Both the position numbers and the translations under genes were made by a program. The notes under the pieces are model-generated. The model saw nothing but the letters and a program-made list of their open reading frames with translations. It had not been told where the DNA came from and did no database searches. Source: SIG607 sp045648445 (GTDB lineage Bacteria; Bacillota; Clostridia; Oscillospirales; Acutalibacteraceae). Taken from it: a stretch of DNA of 64,000 nt. Where the stretch lies: assembly GCA_045648445.1 (NCBI GenBank), contig JAZRNY010000016.1, forward strand, positions 1 through 64,000. Direction: 5' to 3'. Below, piece by piece: positions 57,643-64,000 of this stretch (its first letter is position 1; each line of letters opens with the position of its first letter).

Positions 57643-60180
57643 ATGTTTGAACAAAAATTAAAAGAAATTATGGCGCAAATAAAGACGACTACCGAAAACA
57701 AAGGCGCTCATAACGAACTGCCTGGTAATACATATTATCTTGATAACGGTGACGTGCTTTGCTTACCGAGAACTACCGGTGTTCACCGCTTCCCATATCA
57801 AGCCGGCGGTTTTACAATGTGGGCCATGTCAAACGGTGTAATAAATGCTGTTGACGGTATTTTGCGAGTTTTTTATCCCATACATACGGACCACGATTCT
57901 TCCATAAATTTCTTTGTTGGTTTGCCAAACGATGACGGTACCTATTTCCCCATTTCGATTTTAGGTGGCGGCAAACAGTTATTTGAGCCGTATAACACCA
58001 AAAGATATTTGGTTTACTCTCTTTCTGCTGCCTATTATATTGTTGATACCGATATTTCCACCTTTGCAATTCGCGCATCGGTAACCAAAAACAAACAAAT
58101 GAGTTTTAGTTTCGGTTTAATAAACAAAACCGATAAACCCTTAAACTACACCTTAAACACCTATTTTGAAGCCTTTTTAAAGAATGGCGAATATGACGAT
58201 ATGTGGGTTAAAGGACAGCGCGTATCTATGCATTTAGGCAACGGCAAATTTATTTTAAAGCGTTCTTCAGGCGATTTTCACGCAATGCTTATTGACCGCA
58301 AGATAAACAACGCCTTTGTCGGCGAAACCTATCATACCGCTTGTCGACCCGAATATCTTCTTTATCAAAACTGTAATATAGGAAATGCCGAATCGCTAAA
58401 ACTGGGCAAATTCGAAAAGCAGTCGGTTACCACTCGTAACAACACACCCGTAGCCGCCGAAATCATACATCTTGAAACTGCGGCTCAAAAAACCACGCGA
58501 ATTGATTATTTATTCACTTTAACCAACGACAGAACCGTTGATTTAACAAAAGAAAATATTGAAATAAACGGTCAGGAAATTGATGATATTATTGCTTCGC
58601 GCGAAATCTACGACAAATCGCGTTTTGGCAACACAAAACTTTCTTTTAAGGATTGGCACAACAATAACATTCACGTTAACGTGCTTAATAACTTCCTTAA
58701 AAACCTGCAAAAACAGGTAGATTTTTGCGCTATGGGCGATAATTACGTTGAGCATATGCTGGGCGTTCGCGACGTATTCCAACAACTTGAACAGGCTATT
58801 ATATGGAGCCCCGATAAAGCACGAGAAAAAATGATACGCGCCATTGGATTTATTGATTCCAGCGGAAGACCGCCCCGTCAGTTTGGTATTCCCCAGTATG
58901 AAGGTCACATTCCAAATATGGACCTTCGCCCCTTTATTGACCAGGGAAACTGGATTTTAACCACATTTTATATGTATCTTGCCTACACGGGCGATTATTC
59001 TATTTTAAACGAACAGTGCGGTTACTACCAATTTATTGCCACAAAAGGCAACGTTGTAAAGCCGTTAGACCAAAAAGACAGCATACTTGAACATTTAATC
59101 CGTATTACCGATTATCTTGTAAGCAATCTTGACCGTGAAGACGGCACCAATTGTCTTAAAATTCTTTACGGCGACTGGAACGACGCCATTGACGGTCTTG
59201 GTAAAACAACCGACGAAGGTAAAGAATTCGGCACCGGTGTTTCGGTTATGGCAAGTTTGCAACTTTATAGAAATCTTGCAGAAATGGCTGATATTCTTAA
59301 AAAGCAAAATCTTACCGACAAAGCCGAAGAATATTTAAATATTAGAAACGAACTTGCAAACGGACTTAAAAAACACGCTGTTGAAACAAACGAAAAGGGT
59401 GAAAAACGTATTATTCACGGTTGGGGAGACCACAAATCATATAAAGTCGGCTCTTTCTGTGACGTTGACGGCGCTTCGCGCATTAGTTTTGCTCCCTTTG
59501 CATATTGGGCAATTTCGGATTTGATTAGTCAAACCCCCGAATTACGCGAGGTCATTATAAATAATCTTCTTTCTCTTGATTCGGTTTACGGTTTGCTTAC
59601 AAATCTACCAAAATTCACCCCCAACACCCCCGGAATAGGACGAATTTCCAACACTCTGCCCGGTTTTTCCGAAAACGCCTGCGCGTACGTTCACGCAAGT
59701 ATGTTTTCTTGTGCTGCGCTGTTTTTATCGGGTGCTTCTGAAAACGCTTGGGAGCAAATTGAAAAATCAATGATTATCACACATAAAAATGCCGACAAAA
59801 CCACTTTTGTTATGCCTAACTCCTATTGCAGAAATCTTGATTTAGGTGTTGACGGCGGTTCGCAAAACGACTGGTACACAGGCGCAGGAACGGTTCTTTA
59901 TAAAAACTTTTTCCGCTTTGGATTTGGTATCGAGCCTAATCTTGACGGACTGACAATTCAGACTGCCGCTTATATGCCTTGCAGGGAGGCTACGGCTCAG
60001 TTTATAATGAAAGGTCATAATTTAACCCTTATCCATAAAAACGAGGGCAACTCAAAACGCGAAATTTTCATTAACGGTATAAAACAGCAAACCGTTTATG
60101 ACGATATTATGAAAACCGAAAAATTGTTTATCAAAAATCAAGACATTCTGGACGATATGATTATAACGGTTACAGATTAA
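57643..60180 (+). CDS. GH94-type glycoside phosphorylase
   Basis: 845 residues, no signal peptide. The N-terminal beta-sandwich (residues about 1-290) is followed by a helical linker and an (alpha/alpha)6 barrel: LGVRDVFQQLEQAIIWSP near 376, the catalytic Asp in YGDWNDAIDGLG near 510, then GWGDHKSYKVGSFCDVDG and SEN-type substrate residues in PGFSENACAYVHAS. These fit family 94 and its relatives (149, 161), which cleave beta-glucosides with phosphate in the cytoplasm. Cellobiose, chitobiose, laminaribiose and other specificities are possible. It is monocistronic. Confidence 0.88.
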   Translation: MFEQKLKEIMAQIKTTTENKGAHNELPGNTYYLDNGDVLCLPRTTGVHRFPYQAGGFTMWAMSNGVINAVDGILRVFYPIHTDHDSSINFFVGLPNDDGTYFPISILGGGKQLFEPYNTKRYLVYSLSAAYYIVDTDISTFAIRASVTKNKQMSFSFGLINKTDKPLNYTLNTYFEAFLKNGEYDDMWVKGQRVSMHLGNGKFILKRSSGDFHAMLIDRKINNAFVGETYHTACRPEYLLYQNCNIGNAESLKLGKFEKQSVTTRNNTPVAAEIIHLETAAQKTTRIDYLFTLTNDRTVDLTKENIEINGQEIDDIIASREIYDKSRFGNTKLSFKDWHNNNIHVNVLNNFLKNLQKQVDFCAMGDNYVEHMLGVRDVFQQLEQAIIWSPDKAREKMIRAIGFIDSSGRPPRQFGIPQYEGHIPNMDLRPFIDQGNWILTTFYMYLAYTGDYSILNEQCGYYQFIATKGNVVKPLDQKDSILEHLIRITDYLVSNLDREDGTNCLKILYGDWNDAIDGLGKTTDEGKEFGTGVSVMASLQLYRNLAEMADILKKQNLTDKAEEYLNIRNELANGLKKHAVETNEKGEKRIIHGWGDHKSYKVGSFCDVDGASRISFAPFAYWAISDLISQTPELREVIINNLLSLDSVYGLLTNLPKFTPNTPGIGRISNTLPGFSENACAYVHASMFSCAALFLSGASENAWEQIEKSMIITHKNADKTTFVMPNSYCRNLDLGVDGGSQNDWYTGAGTVLYKNFFRFGFGIEPNLDGLTIQTAAYMPCREATAQFIMKGHNLTLIHKNEGNSKREIFINGIKQQTVYDDIMKTEKLFIKNQDILDDMIITVTD

Positions 60181-60182
60181 AA

Positions 60183-60212
60183 AAAACTCGCTAGTTACCT
60201 AGCGAGTTTTTA
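60183..60212. terminator. Bidirectional terminator
   Basis: AAAACTCGCTAG (60183-60194) pairs with CTAGCGAGTTTT (60199-60210) between convergent genes. Confidence 0.92.
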
Positions 60213-60214
60213 AT

Positions 60215-62278
60215 TTAGTTTATATTATCGTAAACAAATCGGAAGAAGTCTTCCTTCATAAGTTTAAGCGATACTGCGTATCGGTTATCCACTATAGCAC
60301 TGTAGTAATCAATATATTCCTGTTTTGCCTCTTCTGTCATAAGGTCAGCGGAGCCCTGCCATTCGGCCTTACCGTTGGTCGCGTTATACTTAACCTTATC
60401 GGTAACAAAACTCTTGTTATAAAGAATTGCCATATGGTCGTTACTTGAGAATACATCCACACCGGGCAACATTCTTGAATCATATTCAATGCCCAAAAGG
60501 TTAAGCGTTGTCGGCAGAATATCAATATTACAGCAAGGAACGTCGGTTACTATGGGTTCAATACCCTCGCAGTACATAATACAGGTTGATTCATACATCT
60601 GGAAATTGCTTCCTACGTCATACCCTGCAATAGCATCAAGTGAATTTGAAGTAAGGTAATATGGATAATGGTCGCCTGTAAGAACGATAAGGGTATTGTT
60701 AAGTTTTCCTGCTTCTCTGAGTCGTTTAACCAGATAGGTCATAGCCTTTTCAAGTTCATAATTGGCGGCAAGATAATATACGGCGTTATCGGGAAGTTTT
60801 CTTCCGTTAACAATTTGTCTTACCGTTTTTAAATTTCGTACGGCTATGGGATTTGCATCGGAATAAGGACCGTGACCCGAGAAGGTCATATAATAAGCGT
60901 GGAAACGAGGATTATTGATATAATCGTCAATACTCTGCTCCATCATTTCAAGGTCGGAAGACGGCCAAGAGGTAGTAAATCTCATTCCGTTTTCGCCACC
61001 CATAAAGCGCAAAGTTGTATAACCTAAATTGGGGTGAGTATCTTCTCTTGAATAATAATAACCTCTAAAGTTATGGTAAGCGTAGGTTTTTACACCTAAT
61101 TTTTCAAAGGAATGACCTAGTGCGTAGGGCAAATGTTTATCCTGCGACTGAGTAAAACTACCTGAGGAGGAGTTACTGTCGGCATCACGGGAAACGTCGG
61201 GCCATAGACCGGTCATAAAGGAAAATTCGCCGTTTGTGGTTGTGTTTTTATAGGAGTTATAGTAATTGTTTAAAACTATACCGCCCTTACTCATTTTATA
61301 AAGGGTAGGTGTAACAACGGGGTCAATTGCCCATTTACTAAAACTTTCGGCGCAAATATAAATAAGATTATAATCCTTTAATTTGCCTGTATATTCATTT
61401 TTATTAGTACCCTTTTGACTTGCAAAATAAGCGCAAAGTTCTTTTTTACCGCTATCATCGGTCAGGGATGATAAAGTATTAAAATTAATTTTATTAATAT
61501 TATTGGGCGAAAAATCTATTTGCGGAATTTGTTCATCGGGATTATCTAAAATTTCCAAAGATAAATCGTTACCGCCTTCGGAAGAACTACCGCCGAATAC
61601 GCTGTGGTAAACCTCAACCAAAGAATTGGTAAGAACACCAATACGGCTTGAAGCGGTATCGGTATCTATTTTAGTAGAAGAATACGCTGCATAGGGGGAA
61701 GTATTTCCGGTTCCGAAAGGAAGCAAGAAAAGTACCGCAAGTACCCATAAAACTATGGTTTTTAAAAGAGAAATGAAATGCATTAAAGGCGAATACTTTT
61801 TAAAGTTGCGATTTGGCGAAAGATATGCATAAAGAGCCGCTGCAAATACGGGAATAAGACAAAGAATTATCCACCAAAAAGAATCTTTAATGGTATCCTT
61901 TAGCGCCCAACCGAAATCTTCCATAGCATCTGCGCCCATTCCTATCATAGAAATGGAGAACATAGAACCAAAAATACGATAGTACACAAGTTGCGCCACG
62001 TAAAATGCAAAAGGAACAAGCATTATAATTGGCATTGCAATACGATTTCCGCGTCGTCTGAACCAACCGTTAAGCGAACCGAAAAACGCTGCTTCGGCAG
62101 GAATAAAGAAAAGGAAAAACCAACTCATATCCTCAAAACCCGTTTGTGTACGAAGCAAAAGTTCCCAAAAAAGAAGCGCGACAAAATAAACAAGTGAATA
62201 TTTTGCGCTTGTTATAAGTTGCGGTTTCATTATATCGAACATACTTTTGTCTTCAACAGAGTTTTTCTTAGTGCTCAT
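60215..62278 (-). CDS. LTA synthase family protein
   Basis: 687 residues. Four or five membrane helices occupy the first 200 residues; an extracellular linker of Ser/Asp-rich sequence follows. The sulfatase-like domain begins near 310: YNLIYICAESFSKWAIDP, the nucleophile Thr in YYNSYKNTTTNGEFSFMTG, and the metal-binding VLTGDHYPYY. The enzyme type polymerises glycerol phosphate from phosphatidylglycerol onto lipid anchors. It is longer than LtaS of S. aureus because of the linker. Variants that add phosphoethanolamine or other groups are an alternative. Confidence 0.9.
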   Translation of the reverse strand: MSTKKNSVEDKSMFDIMKPQLITSAKYSLVYFVALLFWELLLRTQTGFEDMSWFFLFFIPAEAAFFGSLNGWFRRRGNRIAMPIIMLVPFAFYVAQLVYYRIFGSMFSISMIGMGADAMEDFGWALKDTIKDSFWWIILCLIPVFAAALYAYLSPNRNFKKYSPLMHFISLLKTIVLWVLAVLFLLPFGTGNTSPYAAYSSTKIDTDTASSRIGVLTNSLVEVYHSVFGGSSSEGGNDLSLEILDNPDEQIPQIDFSPNNINKINFNTLSSLTDDSGKKELCAYFASQKGTNKNEYTGKLKDYNLIYICAESFSKWAIDPVVTPTLYKMSKGGIVLNNYYNSYKNTTTNGEFSFMTGLWPDVSRDADSNSSSGSFTQSQDKHLPYALGHSFEKLGVKTYAYHNFRGYYYSREDTHPNLGYTTLRFMGGENGMRFTTSWPSSDLEMMEQSIDDYINNPRFHAYYMTFSGHGPYSDANPIAVRNLKTVRQIVNGRKLPDNAVYYLAANYELEKAMTYLVKRLREAGKLNNTLIVLTGDHYPYYLTSNSLDAIAGYDVGSNFQMYESTCIMYCEGIEPIVTDVPCCNIDILPTTLNLLGIEYDSRMLPGVDVFSSNDHMAILYNKSFVTDKVKYNATNGKAEWQGSADLMTEEAKQEYIDYYSAIVDNRYAVSLKLMKEDFFRFVYDNIN

Positions 62279-62320
62279 TTTCTTCTCCTTCTTTAAATTT
62301 TAAAAATCTTCAACCGCTAT

Positions 62321-62349
62321 ATTTTAACACAAAAAACTTAAAAAATCAA
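62321..62349 (-). promoter_or_regulatory. Promoter of the LTA synthase gene
   Basis: On the reverse strand TTGATT (62344-62349) and TAAAAT (62321-62326) with a 17-base spacer, about 43 bases before the start codon. Confidence 0.65.
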
Positions 62350-62413
62350 TATTTTACATTGTTTTTTTACAATTTAGTAATTTTTTAACCGCGAAAAACC
62401 GCGGTTTTTGTTT

Positions 62414-62869
62414 TTATATCTCGCCTTTTTTTCTTCGTATAAAATCTTTGGTTATTTTTGTTATTGCCGTAGCAATAATAATTCCAAGGGCAAGGGCTGC
62501 TGCCAATGAAAGAGTGTGCATTCCCTTTTCCAAAAAACCTGCTCTGTCATCTTTAAAGGCATTTGCCATAGTATAATAAAGCGAACTACCGGGGATTAAC
62601 GGCACCAAAGTTGTGGTAATAAATATGGTGGTCGGACTTTTTATAAGCATTGCTATTATTTCGGCATAAGCGGTCATTAAAAATGCTACAAAAAAATAGT
62701 TCAACGGTTCGCTGACAATAAATTTTGAAAAAACTACCAACAGCGTCCACGAAAGAAAACCGCCAAGCACTGTAAATATAAGTCTTTTATCCCTTATATT
62801 AAAAAGTACGGTAAAGCCTAAAGTGCCAATGGTTCCCGAAATAATCTGAATTATTTCTAACTTTGTCAT
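62414..62869 (-). CDS. Threonine/serine exporter, small subunit (ThrE_2 domain)
   Basis: 151 residues with four or five membrane helices. IQIISGTIGTLGFTVLFNI at the start, FLMTAYAEIIAMLIKSP in the centre and LVPLIPGSSLYYTMANAF match the C-terminal half of ThrE (DUF3815). In Firmicutes the exporter is commonly encoded as two proteins; the larger partner overlaps it by 4 bases upstream. A GC-rich hairpin lies 8 bases beyond the stop. Confidence 0.9.
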   Translation of the reverse strand: MTKLEIIQIISGTIGTLGFTVLFNIRDKRLIFTVLGGFLSWTLLVVFSKFIVSEPLNYFFVAFLMTAYAEIIAMLIKSPTTIFITTTLVPLIPGSSLYYTMANAFKDDRAGFLEKGMHTLSLAAALALGIIIATAITKITKDFIRRKKGEI

Positions 62870-63618
62870 AGTAAGAAACCTCCCAGCACTGTAATAAGAA
62901 AGTATCCTGCCGCTATTGCAAGAGCAGTCAAAACAACCTCAACTGCGCGTAAAAGTCCCGCGATACTGTCACCCGAAAATAAATCTCTTAAGGCGTTTGT
63001 AAGACCAATACCCGGAATAAGACTCATTATATTACCTATTATAACCTTATCGGCATCGCCTATAAGGTTAAGTTTTACCGCCAAATAGGCAATTAAAGTT
63101 GCCACCGCGCAAGATATAAATTTAGAAAACATTTTTGACGGCACGGTTTTATCGCAAAGTAAAATTGCAAAACGAACCACTAGTCCTGCAAACAAAGAAA
63201 CGCACGTTTGAGCCAAGTTTCCGCCAAAAAACAAGGTGAACGCGCCTGCTATAACGCTATAGGCAATACATTCCAGCCAAAAAGGATAGGTCTTATGACG
63301 TAAAGCCTTTCTAAGTTCTTCTCCAATATCCTCTTTTGCCACCTTGCCTTCGCATATTAGACGCAAAAGATGGTTTAATCTATGTAGTTTTTCTTGGTCG
63401 GTACCGGTTGAAACAACACGGCGAGTTTGGGTGATAAAACCGCCATCGTCAAGAAAAACAGTTACCACCATACTGCTGGTTATTATAAAAACATCGGTAC
63501 GCTTTGCACCAAAGGAACAACACATACGTTTTATTCCTTCTTCAACCCTTCTAACCTCAGCACCCGATATAAGCAACTGTTCGCCTATATCCATAGCATA
63601 AGAAAGCAATTTTTCCAT
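62866..63618 (-). CDS. Threonine/serine exporter, large subunit (ThrE_1/DUF1212 domain)
   Basis: 250 residues. The soluble N-terminus has GEQLLISGAEVRRVEEGIKR and DVFIITSSMVVTV, followed by five or so helices including IGNIMSLIPGIGLTNALRDL and FSGDSIAGLLRAVE, the DUF1212 blocks. It works with the small subunit to export threonine and serine. It follows a HAD phosphatase gene after 2 bases, so all three are one operon. Confidence 0.92.
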   Translation of the reverse strand: MEKLLSYAMDIGEQLLISGAEVRRVEEGIKRMCCSFGAKRTDVFIITSSMVVTVFLDDGGFITQTRRVVSTGTDQEKLHRLNHLLRLICEGKVAKEDIGEELRKALRHKTYPFWLECIAYSVIAGAFTLFFGGNLAQTCVSLFAGLVVRFAILLCDKTVPSKMFSKFISCAVATLIAYLAVKLNLIGDADKVIIGNIMSLIPGIGLTNALRDLFSGDSIAGLLRAVEVVLTALAIAAGYFLITVLGGFLL

Positions 63619-63620
63619 AA

Positions 63621-64000
63621 CTATAACAAGACTTCCTTTAATTCATCAATATCCCTAACAATAAAATCTGCGCCTGCAGAATTTAATTCCTCAATATTTC
63701 CGTAGCCATAAAGAACGCCCACGCCGAATACGTCGTTTTCTTTTGCTCCAATAATATCGTGACTTCTGTCACCTATCATAACGACACTTTCTTTATTAGG
63801 ATTATCAAGTCTTAACAGCGCCTCTTTTATAACGTCACCTTTTTTAACGCGTTCACCGCTAAGCAAAGAACCTACGATTTCGGTAAAATAACCGCTTAAA
63901 TTAAAATGGTCCAGTATTCTTTTTGCAAAAACTTCAGGTTTAGAAGTAGCCAAAACCACTTTAAAACCTTTGGCGTTTAGTTCTTTTAACAGTTCTTTTG
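63621..64000 (-). CDS. HAD family phosphatase, N-terminus beyond the window
   Basis: The frame is open to base 64000, giving about 126 C-terminal residues; the GTG at 63959 is internal. HAD motif II (FKVVLATSKP), the motif III Lys in GERVKKGDVIKEAL and motif IV MIGDRSHDIIGAKENDV are visible, followed by GVLYGYGNIEEL. This is the phosphoglycolate phosphatase/PpaX-like subgroup. The nucleophile Asp of motif I would lie outside the window. It is upstream of, and probably co-transcribed with, the ThrE-type genes. Confidence 0.9.
   Translation of the reverse strand, partial: KELLKELNAKGFKVVLATSKPEVFAKRILDHFNLSGYFTEIVGSLLSGERVKKGDVIKEALLRLDNPNKESVVMIGDRSHDIIGAKENDVFGVGVLYGYGNIEELNSAGADFIVRDIDELKEVLL

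Noticed and set aside
62387..62406. Terminator hairpin AACCGCG/CGCGGTT after the ThrE-type genes
   Set aside because: On the reverse strand it is followed by A residues, not a U-tract; the U-tract lies on the forward strand, where no gene ends. It may be only a stabilising stem.
1..64000. tRNA or rRNA genes
   Set aside because: No cloverleaf with a T-loop GTTCRANYC and acceptor pairing was seen, apart from the T-box; the array modules lack tRNA consensus bases.

Overview
The window reads as a chromosomal stretch of a low- to mid-GC Gram-positive anaerobe of class Clostridia, most likely an uncultured gut lineage near Oscillospirales. The grounds are the gene orders rimP-nusA-ylxR-ylxQ-infB-rbfA-nrnA-truB-ribF and rpsF-ssb-rpsR, a T-box in front of thrS, SpoVT, MgtE, LtaS and ThrE-type proteins, three secreted dockerin proteins, and many promoters of the form TTGACA-17-TATAAT. 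The organism is inferred; no 16S or tRNA gene was seen.

Layout. 1-2487 looks like the right end of an accessory island: an ATPase-like C-terminus, a Cys-rich small protein, a DUF2971 protein and an open frame that runs in phase into spoVT. 2488-10911 is spoVT followed by the transcription/translation factor operon. 10912-11370 holds a hairpin-array repeat (copy A) and a possible structured RNA. 11371-15883 is a sugar cluster: unknown glycosidase-like protein, arabinose/fucose isomerase-like protein and a divergent AraC regulator. 16054-19288 has two secreted dockerin proteins, followed by a small inverted-repeat element. 19603-26458 is a reverse-strand cell-envelope and metal operon: an mgtE leader ORF, mgtE, CYTH, hydrolase, membrane murF, ddl, CDF. 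26603-35558 contains U32, TspO, an internally deleted FAD protein, a dockerin VanY, rpsF-ssb-rpsR and a GH110-like beta-helix protein. 35593-42115 has rodA, tsaE-tsaB-rpiB, T-box-thrS and gdhA. 42116-48282 has hairpin array copy B, SLOG, XRE, PAP2, proC-proA-proB and a glycosyltransferase. 48325-53861 has glyQS, a Na/Pi transporter, a two-gene SufC/SufB-like system and two small conserved proteins. 53904-64000 has an EamA transporter, MATE, gpsA, a GH94-like phosphorylase, an LTA synthase-like protein, a two-part ThrE exporter and a cut-off HAD phosphatase.

The most unusual content is non-coding. Two arrays (40531-40734, 54917-55182) are built from modules closed by long imperfect stems that usually hold three short hairpins. 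Each array starts exactly at the -10 box of a good promoter and fills the leader of gdhA or of the MATE gene. A second hairpin family (10925-11186 and 42147-42412) keeps the same hairpin order in both copies, with compensatory changes in the first stem. gdhA is flanked by one array of each family.

How the genes work together: peptidoglycan and envelope functions are prominent (ddl, murF, rodA, VanY, NlpC/P60, LTA synthase-like, PAP2). Carbohydrate functions appear mostly as enzymes without signal peptides. Nitrogen and amino-acid metabolism is represented by gdhA and proBAC. Starts were chosen from ribosome binding sites, so several differ from the longest possible frame.
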